From Cellulosimicrobium sp. ES-005 (lineage in GTDB: Bacteria; Actinomycetota; Actinomycetes; Actinomycetales; Cellulomonadaceae): a DNA stretch of 64,000 bases. Positions 25,784 through 34,527 of this stretch are shown here, in pieces; positions within the stretch are counted from its first letter, which is position 1; every line of letters begins with the position of its first letter. The translations under genes and the position numbers were made by a program. Location: assembly GCF_040448685.1 (NCBI RefSeq), contig NZ_CP159290.1:3472001-3536000 (forward strand), given 5' to 3'. The notes under the pieces were generated by a model that did no database searches, was not told where the DNA came from, and was given only the letters and a program-made list of their open reading frames with translations.

Positions 25784-26730
25784 GCACCCCACTGTCCGCC
25801 TCCGTCCCGGACGCCCCGCTCGTCGACGAGACCGCCGAGGAGGGCAGCGGCAAGGGCATCGTCGCGGGCCTCGACGAGCGCGCGGGCAAGGTGCGCCGCA
25901 AGGTCTCGTCCCGGCCGGCGTCGATCATCGCGATCGTCCTCGCCGTCCTGTGGACCATCCCGACGTTCGGGCTCCTCGTCACGTCGTTCCGCCCGCCGCG
26001 CGAGATCCGGCGGTCGGGCTGGTGGGAGGCGTTCGCCAACCCCGAGTTCACGCTCGACAACTACACCGACGCGCTGTTCGGCGGGTCGACGAGCTTCGCG
26101 ACGTACTTCATCAACTCCCTGGTCATCACGCTGCCCGCGGTGATCATCCCCATCACGCTCGCGTCGCTGGCCGCGTACGCGTTCGCCTGGGTGGACTTCA
26201 AGGGCCGCAACCTGCTGTTCGTCGCGGTGTTCGCGCTGCAGATCGTGCCGATCCAGGTCACGCTCGTCCCGCTCCTCACCCAGTACGTGGACTGGGGGAT
26301 CGACGGGTCGTTCTGGCCCGTGTGGCTGTCGCACTCGATCTTCGCCCTGCCCCTCGCGATCTTCCTCCTGCACAACTTCATGAAGGACATCCCGCGCGAG
26401 CTCGTCGAGGCCGCCCGCGTGGACGGCGCCGGGCACGTGAAGATCTTCTTCCAGGTGCTCATGCCGCTGCTCGTGCCCGCCATCGCGGCGTTCGGGATCT
26501 TCCAGTTCCTCTGGGTCTGGAACGACCTGCTCGTCGCCCTCACGTTCGCGTCCGGCCAGGACACCGCGCCCATCACGGTGCGCCTCGCCGAGCTGTCCGG
26601 CTCGCGCGGGGCGAGCTGGCACCTGCTCCCGGCGGGCGCGTTCATCTCGATGGTCGTCCCCGTCATCGTGTTCCTCGCGCTGCAGCGGTACTTCGTGCGC
26701 GGTCTCCTCGCCGGGTCGGTCAAGGGCTGA
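25780..26730 (+). CDS. Carbohydrate ABC transporter permease (AglG-like)
   Basis: 316-residue permease with a hydrophilic N-terminal extension of about 45 residues and six core helices. The EAA loop is RELVEAARVDGAGHVKIFFQV. It overlaps the first permease by four bases, so the two are translated together as a heterodimer. AglG-like. A perfect hairpin terminator follows 24 bp after the stop and closes the operon. Confidence 0.9.
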   Translation: MSTPLSASVPDAPLVDETAEEGSGKGIVAGLDERAGKVRRKVSSRPASIIAIVLAVLWTIPTFGLLVTSFRPPREIRRSGWWEAFANPEFTLDNYTDALFGGSTSFATYFINSLVITLPAVIIPITLASLAAYAFAWVDFKGRNLLFVAVFALQIVPIQVTLVPLLTQYVDWGIDGSFWPVWLSHSIFALPLAIFLLHNFMKDIPRELVEAARVDGAGHVKIFFQVLMPLLVPAIAAFGIFQFLWVWNDLLVALTFASGQDTAPITVRLAELSGSRGASWHLLPAGAFISMVVPVIVFLALQRYFVRGLLAGSVKG

Positions 26731-26753
26731 CGCCCGCCTCCCCGCGCAGGCGT

Positions 26754-26787
26754 CTGCGGCCCGTCCCGTGCATGGGACGGGCCGCAG
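26754..26787 (+). terminator. Terminator of sugar importer operon
   Basis: A perfect 14-bp stem, CTGCGGCCCGTCCC (26754-26767) with 26774-26787, and a 6-base loop, right after the second permease gene. Confidence 0.8.
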
Positions 26788-26840
26788 CCGTGTGCTCGGC
26801 CGGCGCCGTCCCGTGCCGCGCGGGCGCCTAGAGTCGTCGC

Positions 26841-27767
26841 GTGCCTCGCCACCCCGCCGCCGCCCTCGACAAGGTCCCGGTCCCGGCGCTGTTCGTCGTC
26901 TCGGGGCTGACGCAGTACCTGGGCGCGGCGATCGCCGTCGGGCTGTTCGCCGTGGCCGGAGCGATCGAGATCGGGTGGCTGCGCATCGCGGCGTCCGCGC
27001 TGCTGCTGCTCGCATGGCGTCGGCCGTGGCGGCACCGGTGGACCCGGCACGACCTCGCGTGGGTGGCCGTGTTCGGCGTCGCCCTCGCCGCGATGAACCT
27101 CGCGTTCTACGTCGCGATCGACCACCTGCCGCTGGGGACGGCCGTCGCCATCGAGTTCCTCGGCCCCGTCGCGGTCGCCGCGGTCACGGGCAGCGGGTGG
27201 CGCGAGCGGGGCGCGATCGCGGTCGCGGCGGCGGGGGTCGTACTGCTCGCCGGGGTGACGATCGAGTCGGACCTCCCGCGCACGGACGCCGTGCTCGGGC
27301 TCACCGCGATCGGCGTCGCGGCCGCGTGCTGGGCGGCGTACATCCTGCTGGGACGGCGGGTCGCCGTCTCCGGGTCGGGGGTGACGTCGCTCGCCGTCGC
27401 GATGAGCGTGGGCGCGGTCGTGTTCGCGCCCTTCCTCGCGCGCGACGCCCTGCCGGTCCTCGGCGACTGGCGGCACGCCGCGGCCGTCGCGGGGATCGCG
27501 CTCTTCTCGTCCGTCGTCCCGTACGCGCTCGAGCAGGTCATCCTGCGCCGCGTGAGCGCGGCGACGTTCTCGGTGCTCCTCGCGCTGCTCCCGGCGTCCG
27601 CCGCGGTCGTGGGCGCCGTCGTGCTGCGGCAGGTCCCCACGGTCCCCGAGCTCGTCGGCCTCGTCCTCGTGTCCGGGGCCATCGCCATGACCGCGGCGCG
27701 ACCGGGCGGGCGCGCGGGCGGGACGCCGCCCGGGGACGACGTCCCGCTCGACCCGCCGCCCGCCTGA
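26841..27767 (+). CDS. EamA/DMT family exporter (RhtA-like)
   Basis: 308-residue drug/metabolite transporter with ten helices in two EamA repeats. AIDHLPLGTAVAIEFLGPVAVA and the second-repeat segment PYALEQVILRRVSAATFSVLLALLP are typical of RhtA-like homoserine/threonine exporters, though the substrate is not proven. GTG start with TAGAGT 6 bp upstream (26829-26834) and no ribosome binding site, so probably leaderless. The next gene is convergent, with a hairpin between. Confidence 0.87.
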   Translation: MPRHPAAALDKVPVPALFVVSGLTQYLGAAIAVGLFAVAGAIEIGWLRIAASALLLLAWRRPWRHRWTRHDLAWVAVFGVALAAMNLAFYVAIDHLPLGTAVAIEFLGPVAVAAVTGSGWRERGAIAVAAAGVVLLAGVTIESDLPRTDAVLGLTAIGVAAACWAAYILLGRRVAVSGSGVTSLAVAMSVGAVVFAPFLARDALPVLGDWRHAAAVAGIALFSSVVPYALEQVILRRVSAATFSVLLALLPASAAVVGAVVLRQVPTVPELVGLVLVSGAIAMTAARPGGRAGGTPPGDDVPLDPPPA

Positions 27768-27784
27768 CGAGCGACCGCGCGCCA

Positions 27785-27813
27785 CCGGTCCGGGCGCGTC
27801 CGCCCGGGACCGG
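27785..27813. terminator. Bidirectional hairpin between convergent genes
   Basis: 12-bp stem with one bulge (27785-27796 with 27801-27813) and a CGTC loop between the EamA exporter and the proteasome activator gene. Confidence 0.6.
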
Positions 27814-27831
27814 CGAGGCCGAGCAGGGCCG

Positions 27832-28479
27832 TCAGAGGTACTGGCCCGGAGACGGCCGCCCGTCGTGCTCGTCGGGACGCCCGCCGGGATGTCCCGGAGC
27901 GGCGCCGGGGCCACCGGGGCCCATCGGGGGCAGCGAGCCGGGAGGCAGCGCGCGCCGGATCTGCGAGAGCTGCGCCTGCGCAGCCATCTGCTGGGCGACG
28001 AGCGCCGTCTGGATGCCGTGGAACAGGCCCTCGAGCCAGCCGACCAGCTGCGCCTGCGCGACGCGGAGCTCCGCGTCGGTCGGGACGGTGTCGTCCGAGA
28101 ACGGCAGCGTGATCCGGTGCAGCTCCGCCACCAGGTCGGGGGAGAGACCCTCCTCGAGCTCGGTGAGCGAGCGCTCGTGGATCTCGGCGAGGCGCGACCG
28201 CGCCGCCTCGTCCAGCGGGGCGTCCCGGACCTCGTCGAGGAGCTTCTTGATCATGCCGCCGATGCGCATCACCTTGGCGGGCTCCTCGATGACCGTCGCC
28301 GGGTTGCGGTCGGGGTCGGTCGAGTCGTCGCTCTCGACGACGCTCACCCCCGTCCCGTCCGGCATCACGACGGTGGCGCGGGCGGGCTCGTCGGCGTCGT
28401 CGGCGGCGTCCTGCGCACCGTTCGCGGGTTCGGGGGCCGTGGGGTCGTCGGGGCGGGGGTCGCGCGGTTCGTCAGCCAT
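27832..28479 (-). CDS. bpa: Bacterial proteasome activator (Bpa/PafE family)
   Basis: 215-residue homologue of the ATP-independent proteasome activator Bpa (PafE of Mycobacterium). The acidic disordered N-terminus (1-60) is followed by the helical ring-forming core (KVMRIGGMIKKLLDEVR through GWLEGLFHGIQTALVAQQM) and a Gly/Pro-rich tail. The protein ends in GQYL, the motif that inserts into 20S alpha-ring pockets and opens the gate. This predicts that the organism has a 20S proteasome, which is not in the window. ATG with CAGACT 6 bp upstream; no ribosome binding site. Confidence 0.92.
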   Translation of the reverse strand: MADEPRDPRPDDPTAPEPANGAQDAADDADEPARATVVMPDGTGVSVVESDDSTDPDRNPATVIEEPAKVMRIGGMIKKLLDEVRDAPLDEAARSRLAEIHERSLTELEEGLSPDLVAELHRITLPFSDDTVPTDAELRVAQAQLVGWLEGLFHGIQTALVAQQMAAQAQLSQIRRALPPGSLPPMGPGGPGAAPGHPGGRPDEHDGRPSPGQYL

Positions 28480-28556
28480 GGGTCCAGTCTGGCGCGCGGC
28501 GCCCACGCGCGCACCGAGGCGCGGGATCTCCAGCCGTCGTCGGCCGTCGCCCGTGG

Positions 28557-29534
28557 TCAGGGCACGAGGAGCACCTTGCCGAAGACGTCGCCCGAGTCGA
28601 GCAGCTCGTGCGCCGTCGCGGCCTCCTCGAGCGGGAGGCGCGCGTGCACCACGGGGCGGACGCGGCCGTCCTCCACCATCGGCCAGACGTGCGTGAGGAC
28701 CTCGTGCACGATCCGCGCCTTCTCGGCCGGCGGGCGCGCCCGGAGCGTCGTCCCGGCCACCGTGGCGCGCCGGGCGAGGAGGAGGCCCAGGTCGAGCTCC
28801 GCGCGTCGGCCCTTCTGCATGCCGATGACGACCAGTCGCCCGCCCGTGGCGAGCACCTCCAGGTTGCGCGGCAGGTAGGCGGCGCCGACGACGTCCAGCA
28901 CGACGTCCGCGCCGTGCCCGCCGGAGGCGTCCCGCACCGCGGCGACGAAGTCCTCCTCGCGGTGGTCGACGGCGAGGCTCGCCCCGAGCGCGAGGCACCG
29001 GTCGGCCCGGTCGCGCCCGCCGGCCGTGACGGCGACGCGGGCGCCGAGCGCGGCACCCACCTGCACGGCGACCGTCCCGACGCCGCCCGACCCGCCGTGC
29101 ACGAGCAGCCACTCGTCCGCGCCGAGGCGGCCCACATCGACGACGTTGCTCCACACCGTGCACGCGGCCTCGGGGAGCGCGGCGGCGTCCACGAGGTCCA
29201 CGCCGTCGGGGACGGGGAGCACCTGCGTCGACCGGACGCGCACCTGCTCGGCGTAGCCACCGCCGTCGAGCAGCGCGACCACGCGATCTCCCACGGACCA
29301 CCCCGTGACGGACTCGCCGACGGCCGCGACCGTGCCCGAGACCTCGAGGCCGGGCCAGTCCGGCGCGCCGGGGGGAGGTGGGTAGGATCCGGCGCGTTGT
29401 AGCAGGTCAGCACGGTTCACGCCAGCGGAAGCGACGTGGACCACGAGCTCGTCCGGCCCGGGGGTCTGGTCAGGGAGCGCGGAAACCGTTAGTTTCTCAG
29501 GGCCACCGGGGGCCGATATCGTGACGCCTCGCAC
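28557..29534 (-). CDS. NAD(P)H-quinone oxidoreductase (zinc-free MDR, PIG3-like)
   Basis: 325-residue medium-chain reductase of the quinone oxidoreductase group. The N-terminal GroES-like domain includes NRADLLQRAGSYPPPPGAP, and the Rossmann domain has VHGGSGGVGTVAVQVGAALG for NADPH. No catalytic or structural zinc cysteines are seen. It reduces quinones or enones in the cytoplasm. I chose the GTG at 29534 because family similarity begins there (VRGVTISAPGGPEKL) and TAGTCT lies 7 bp upstream, the leaderless arrangement seen for neighbours. Divergent from the conservon. Confidence 0.9.
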   Translation of the reverse strand: MRGVTISAPGGPEKLTVSALPDQTPGPDELVVHVASAGVNRADLLQRAGSYPPPPGAPDWPGLEVSGTVAAVGESVTGWSVGDRVVALLDGGGYAEQVRVRSTQVLPVPDGVDLVDAAALPEAACTVWSNVVDVGRLGADEWLLVHGGSGGVGTVAVQVGAALGARVAVTAGGRDRADRCLALGASLAVDHREEDFVAAVRDASGGHGADVVLDVVGAAYLPRNLEVLATGGRLVVIGMQKGRRAELDLGLLLARRATVAGTTLRARPPAEKARIVHEVLTHVWPMVEDGRVRPVVHARLPLEEAATAHELLDSGDVFGKVLLVP

Positions 29535-29753
29535 ATCGCCGAGACTACGCGGACGGCCCGGGAGGCGCCGGTTCGCCGACGGGGCACCGCGGGCGCGGGA
29601 CGAAAGTTCACGCTCCTCGCGGATTAGGTGTCCGGGGGATGTGCACCGATAGTTAGTACGCACGACCGGGGAGCGGAGCCCGGGAGGCGCCGCTGCCACG
29701 CGCGCCGACCGCGCCGCCGAACGGGTGGACCAGGGTGATGGAGGCAGGTTCGT

Positions 29754-32700
29754 ATGCTCCGCAGGTTGAGCGTTCGCGGGAAGATCCTTGCGGCCCTCGC
29801 GGTGCCCGTCCTCGTCCTCTTCGCCGCCGCCGCGATCATCTCGGCGCAGGCCATCGGGTCGGCGCGCGACGCCAGCCAGACGAGCGCGCTCGTCGCGGCG
29901 CTCGCGGCACAGGACGCGGCGGGGACAGAGATCGCGGCCGAGCGCACGTACTCGTTCCTGGACGCGAACGAAGGCTCCGAGGAAGCCGCGGCGCAGATGA
30001 TGGCGCAGCGCGAGAAGACGGACAAGGCGCTCGACGCGCGCGACCGCGCGTACGAGAAGCTCGACACGTCCGCGCTCGACCCGCGGGTGCGCAAGGCGGT
30101 CTCCGACACGATCGCGGACAGGGCCGACCTCCTGGCGATCCGGCAGGGCATCGACAGGTCCTCCATCGGCCAGCTCGCGCGCAACTCGCAGTACAACGCG
30201 CTCATCGACGATGCGCTCGAGGTGCCTCGGACGCTCGCGGACACGGCCCCGGACCGCGAGCTCGCGCAGTACCTCGACGCGTACGTCCTCCTCGACGAGC
30301 TCCTCGCCCAGCAGGCGCTCGAGCAGCCGCTCGCCGGCGCGGTCCTCGCCGCGGCCCAGCAGGGCGTCGACAGCACCGAGACGAACCAGCAGGCCGCGGT
30401 CCTGGTGACCAACGGCGACGCCCTCACGGCGCGCACGGCCACGGCCGTCCGACGGCTCCCGGGCGACTTCCTGCTGGAGCCGCCGAGCGCCACGTACAAC
30501 CAGATCCGGCAGAACCTCGCCGGCTCCCGACCCAAGTCGACGCCCCCCAGCCAGGCCGCGCAGTGGCCGACGCTGTCGCAGGCGGACCGCGACCAGACGA
30601 GCCCGGTGCGTGACGACGTCCGCACCGCCACCGCGGAGAAGGCGTCCGACCTCGCAGGTGCGGCGACGACCCGCGCGGTCGTCACGATCCTCGCGACCCT
30701 CGCGGCCGTCATCGCCTCGATCCTCGTCGCGGGCTTCATCGCCCGTGCGATCGTCAACCCGCTGCGGCGCCTCACCGACGCGGCCGAGGACGTGCGTGAC
30801 CAGCTGCCCCGCCTCGTCGAGCAGGTCGCCGTCCCGGGGCAGGGCCCCGGCATCGACCTGGCGCCGATCACGGTGGAGTCCACGGACGAGGTCGGCCAGC
30901 TCGCGACCGCGTTCAACGACGTCAACCAGACGACCATCAAGGTCGCGCGCGAGCAGGCCGCTCTCCGTGGCTCGATCGCGGAGATGTTCGTCAACGTCGC
31001 GCGCCGCGACCAGGTGCTCCTCAACCGACAGCTCGCGTTCCTCGACGACCTCGAGCGCTCCGAGGAGGACGCGGGCACGCTGTCCAACCTCTTCCGCCTC
31101 GACCACCTCGCGACGCGTATGCGCCGCAACGCGGAGTCCCTCCTCGTCCTCGCGGGCATCGACTCGGGTCGCCGCGTGCGCCAGCCCATGCCGGCCTCGG
31201 ACGTCATCCGTACGGCGTCGTCCGAGATCGAGCTGTACGACCGCGTCCGCCTGAACCTGGTCGTCGACCCGCTCATGCTCGGGCACAACGCGCTCAACGC
31301 CGCGCACCTGCTCGCCGAGCTCCTCGAGAACGCGACGATGTTCTCGGAGCCGCACACCCCCGTCGAGGTCACGACCGGCCGGGACGAGCACTTCGTCTAC
31401 GTGACGGTCCGCGACCACGGCCTCGGGATGACGCCGGACGAGATCGCGGAGGCGAACCGCAAGGTCGCGACGCACGCGGCGTCCGACGTCGTCGGCGCGC
31501 AGCGCCTGGGCCTCTTCGTCGTCGGTCGTCTCTCCGACCGCCTCGGCGCGAAGGTCCGGTTCAGCACGAGCGGCGAGGACCAGGGGACCGAGGTCGTCGT
31601 GTCGTTCCCGGCCGCCCTCTTCGTCCCCGACTCGAACGTGCCGCTCCCGCAGCCGACGGACCCCCTGGAGACGAGCACGCAGGCCGCCGCCCAGCAGCTC
31701 GCCGGCACGGGGGTCCTCCCGGCGCTCCCCGCCGCCGACGTCGCGGCCCCGGCCGCGCCGTCCGTCCCCGCACCCGCGGCGACGGCGTCGTTCCCGACCG
31801 TCGAGCCCGAGGCGCCCGTCGCGGTGCCCGTCGACCTCGACGCGCTCACGGACGGCACCACGCAGACCGGCATGCCCCGCCGTCGTTCGCGCACGGTCGA
31901 CCCCGCCGCCGCGGCACCGAGCGCGTCCTTCGCGTCGGGTCCCCAGACCGGCGCGATCGTCCTCCCGCCGCTGGCCACGCCGGCGCTCCCGGAGCAGCTC
32001 CCGGCGGCGGACGAGGCATGGACCCCGCCCGCGGAGGTCGCCGACGCCGGCGCTGCCCTCCCGAGCCGGTCGCGCCCGGCCGCGACCCCCGTGGAGCCGG
32101 TCTCGGCCGAGATCCCGGTCCTCGACGTGAGCACGCGCAGCGCGCTCTTCTCGAGCTTCCGCCCGGTCGGCGACCGTCCGGCCACCGAGAACCCGGTGGA
32201 GCTGCCCGTCGCCCCGGACGTCACCGCCACGGACATCCCGCTCGTCGCCGAGGCCCCGGCCGACACCCCGGTCCAGCAGGACGTGTGGACGCCGCAGGAC
32301 CCCGCCGTCGCGCCGGTCCAGGACACGTGGGCCCCTGCGCAGGCCTGGGCGCCGGAGCAGCCCGCCGAGCAGGCGTGGACGCCGGAGCCGGCTGCCGACG
32401 CGTGGGCGCCGTCGTCCGTGGCCGACGCGCCGCTCGACGCGACGCGTGTCGTGCCGGCGGTCCCGGCCGAGCCCGTCGACGACGCGACCGTCGCGCGCGT
32501 CCCGCTGGTCCAGCGCACCCCGGCGGCCCCCGAGCCGGCCGCGGCCCCCGCGCCGGCGGCGACCCCGGTCGAGGCGGAGCTCCCGACCGACGTCCCGGTC
32601 GTGGCGACCGGCGGCGAGGCCGCGGTGGCGGAGGACATCCCTGCGGAGCTCACCTTCGAGGCGCTTCCCCGCTTCGAGGAGCTCATGGCCGACCTGCCGA

Positions 32701-33620
32701 CGCGGCGGTCGCTGCGGGAGAGCCAGGCGCGCAAGCGCGGGCTCTTCGGCCGGCGTCCTCGGACGACGGCGACGCCGTCGGCGCGGCCGGCCGGACCGTC
32801 CCCGGAGGCCCTGGCCTCGCGCCCGGTGGGAGCACCCGGGGCCCCCGCTCCGACCCCGGCCCCTGCTGCCCCGGCGTCCGCGCCCGCCGTCGCGGCAGCC
32901 CCGGTCGCCGCTCCGCCGGTCGCCGCGCCCGCCGCTCCGCCGCAGGAGGCCCAGGCCCCCGCGCGGTCGTCGGCGTTCGCCCCGCGAGCCGGTCAGCCCG
33001 CAGGAGCCGCGAACGCGTCGTCGTTCGCCCCGGAGGCGCCCGTCGCCCCGGTGCAGGAGACGCGTGCGCTCGACCCGGTCCAGGACGCGCCGCCGGCGGG
33101 TGCCGGCTACACGGCGCCGGAGCCGTCGGTCGCTGCCCCCGACCCTGCGCCGAGCCCGGCTGCGACGGGGTACGGCCCGCCGACCCCGCTCGTCCGACGA
33201 CAGGTGGGCGACGCGATCGAGCCGCTGGAGCCCGGGTACATCGCCGACTCGGTCGAGGCGCGGTCGGACTGGATGGCGTCCGCGGTGCTGTACGAGGAGA
33301 TGTCCACCCTGCTGCAGGGCAGCACCGACTTCCAGGAAGCGACCTTGGCGGACCCGAACGACGGCATCTACCAGCCCCTCCAGGTCGACGGCACGACGGC
33401 GTCGGGCCTGACCCGACGCTCGCGCGGCGAGGAGCGGGAGGGCTACGTCGACCGCTTCACGGCCCGCATCGACCGTGACCCGGAGCAGCTCCGGGCCCGT
33501 CTGTCGGCGTTCCAGTCGGCCACGGCCCGTGGCCGTGTCGAGGGCCAGGACGAGACGAGTTCGACCTGGACCCCCCAGGCCATGGATTATGTCCCTGATT
33601 CAGCGCCGCAGGCGCGGTGA
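29754..33620 (+). CDS. Conservon sensor kinase-like protein (CvnA type) with Ala/Pro-rich tail
   Basis: 1,288-residue membrane sensor. TM1 at 10-32, nitrate/nitrite-sensing-like helical ectodomain to about 300, TM2 at about 305-333, HAMP to 400, an atypical kinase dimer helix (VNVARRDQVLLNRQLAFLD), and an ATPase domain at about 500-625 with N-box LLENATMFS and G-box RDHGLGM. Residues 630-1288 form a very long Ala/Pro/Val-rich tail with short AWTPE/AWAPE-like repeats and a conserved last 90 residues (GYVDRFTARIDRDPEQLRARLSAF). First gene of a four-gene conservon; CvnA proteins signal to the small GTPase of the same operon. GGAGG lies 10 bp before the ATG. Confidence 0.9.
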   Translation: MLRRLSVRGKILAALAVPVLVLFAAAAIISAQAIGSARDASQTSALVAALAAQDAAGTEIAAERTYSFLDANEGSEEAAAQMMAQREKTDKALDARDRAYEKLDTSALDPRVRKAVSDTIADRADLLAIRQGIDRSSIGQLARNSQYNALIDDALEVPRTLADTAPDRELAQYLDAYVLLDELLAQQALEQPLAGAVLAAAQQGVDSTETNQQAAVLVTNGDALTARTATAVRRLPGDFLLEPPSATYNQIRQNLAGSRPKSTPPSQAAQWPTLSQADRDQTSPVRDDVRTATAEKASDLAGAATTRAVVTILATLAAVIASILVAGFIARAIVNPLRRLTDAAEDVRDQLPRLVEQVAVPGQGPGIDLAPITVESTDEVGQLATAFNDVNQTTIKVAREQAALRGSIAEMFVNVARRDQVLLNRQLAFLDDLERSEEDAGTLSNLFRLDHLATRMRRNAESLLVLAGIDSGRRVRQPMPASDVIRTASSEIELYDRVRLNLVVDPLMLGHNALNAAHLLAELLENATMFSEPHTPVEVTTGRDEHFVYVTVRDHGLGMTPDEIAEANRKVATHAASDVVGAQRLGLFVVGRLSDRLGAKVRFSTSGEDQGTEVVVSFPAALFVPDSNVPLPQPTDPLETSTQAAAQQLAGTGVLPALPAADVAAPAAPSVPAPAATASFPTVEPEAPVAVPVDLDALTDGTTQTGMPRRRSRTVDPAAAAPSASFASGPQTGAIVLPPLATPALPEQLPAADEAWTPPAEVADAGAALPSRSRPAATPVEPVSAEIPVLDVSTRSALFSSFRPVGDRPATENPVELPVAPDVTATDIPLVAEAPADTPVQQDVWTPQDPAVAPVQDTWAPAQAWAPEQPAEQAWTPEPAADAWAPSSVADAPLDATRVVPAVPAEPVDDATVARVPLVQRTPAAPEPAAAPAPAATPVEAELPTDVPVVATGGEAAVAEDIPAELTFEALPRFEELMADLPTRRSLRESQARKRGLFGRRPRTTATPSARPAGPSPEALASRPVGAPGAPAPTPAPAAPASAPAVAAAPVAAPPVAAPAAPPQEAQAPARSSAFAPRAGQPAGAANASSFAPEAPVAPVQETRALDPVQDAPPAGAGYTAPEPSVAAPDPAPSPAATGYGPPTPLVRRQVGDAIEPLEPGYIADSVEARSDWMASAVLYEEMSTLLQGSTDFQEATLADPNDGIYQPLQVDGTTASGLTRRSRGEEREGYVDRFTARIDRDPEQLRARLSAFQSATARGRVEGQDETSSTWTPQAMDYVPDSAPQAR

Positions 33621-33656
33621 CGACATGCCGTCTGCGGCAACTGACGAGGAGGAAGA

Positions 33657-34106
33657 GTGAACGCGCTCAGCACCGAGGCAACCAACTTCGGGTGGCTGCT
33701 CGACAACTTCGTGCGGACGGTCCCGGGCAGCCGGCACACGCTCGTGGTGTCGGCGGACGGCCTGCTCATGGCGATGTCGGACCAGCTCGACCGCACGAGC
33801 GGCGACCAGCTCGCGGCGATCGTCTCCGGCATGTCGAGCCTGACCCGCGGGGCGGCCCGGCAGCTCAACGGAGGGAACGTCCGCCAGGCCATCATCGAGA
33901 TGGACAACGGGTTCCTGTTCCTGATGAACGTCTCGAACGGGTCCGTCCTGGGCGTCGTGGCGGAGGCGAACTGCGACATCGGCCTCATCGGCTACGAGAT
34001 GGCGCTCCTGGTCTCCCGCACCGAGGCGACACTGACGCCGCAGCTCATCTCGGAGATGCGGGGTAGCCTTCCCGTCGACGGCGCGACGCGAGCCCCGGTG
34101 GGATGA
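33657..34106 (+). CDS. Roadblock/LC7 domain protein (CvnB type)
   Basis: 149-residue roadblock/LC7 protein, the second conservon member. The fold runs over residues 8-110 (LLDNFVRTVPGSRHTLVVSADG, then LMNVSNGSVLGVVAEANCDIG). In conservons and in MglB it acts as a regulatory partner of the cognate small GTPase. GTG start with GAGGAGGAAGA directly upstream, 36 bp after the sensor gene. It is followed after 10 bp by the DUF742 gene. Confidence 0.93.
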   Translation: MNALSTEATNFGWLLDNFVRTVPGSRHTLVVSADGLLMAMSDQLDRTSGDQLAAIVSGMSSLTRGAARQLNGGNVRQAIIEMDNGFLFLMNVSNGSVLGVVAEANCDIGLIGYEMALLVSRTEATLTPQLISEMRGSLPVDGATRAPVG

Positions 34107-34116
34107 GGACTGATCG

Positions 34117-34527
34117 ATGACGAACGTACCTTTCGGCAGCATGGGAGCACACGACGGGTACGAGGCGGCCACGGTCCGCCCGTACGCGGTCACGGGCGGT
34201 CGTGTGCGCTCCGCCACGTCCGACCTCCCGCTCGAGGCGCTCGTCGAGGTCATGCCGGGCGCCGTGAACAGCTTCGGGCTCCCGCCCGAGAAGCGCTCGA
34301 TCCTCCAGCACGCCGCGCACACGTACGTCTCGATCGCCGAGCTCTCCGCGCTCCTGCGCCTGCCGCTCGGCGTGACGAAGGTGCTCGTCGCGGACCTGCA
34401 GGAGGACAACTACATCACCGTCCACACGTCGACCCCGCTCAACGTCCACACGGGTCACGGCAGCAACCACTCGGGTCTGTCCCTGAGCGTCTTGGAGAGT
34501 GTTCTCAATGGCATTTCCACCCTCTGA
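34117..34527 (+). CDS. DUF742 domain protein (CvnC type)
   Basis: 136-residue DUF742 protein. The family core VRPYAVTGGRVRS at the N-terminus and a winged-helix-like C-terminal region (VSIAELSALLRLPLGVTKVLVADL) are visible. Third conservon member; it may bind DNA or link the GTPase to output. It overlaps the GTPase gene by 20 bp, which implies coupled translation. Confidence 0.93.
   Translation: MTNVPFGSMGAHDGYEAATVRPYAVTGGRVRSATSDLPLEALVEVMPGAVNSFGLPPEKRSILQHAAHTYVSIAELSALLRLPLGVTKVLVADLQEDNYITVHTSTPLNVHTGHGSNHSGLSLSVLESVLNGISTL

Noticed and set aside
33475-33660. Small gene ending in an acidic tail before the roadblock gene
   Set aside because: It lies mostly inside the sensor gene in another frame; its Glu-rich end is simply the ribosome binding site region (GAGGAGGAAGAG).
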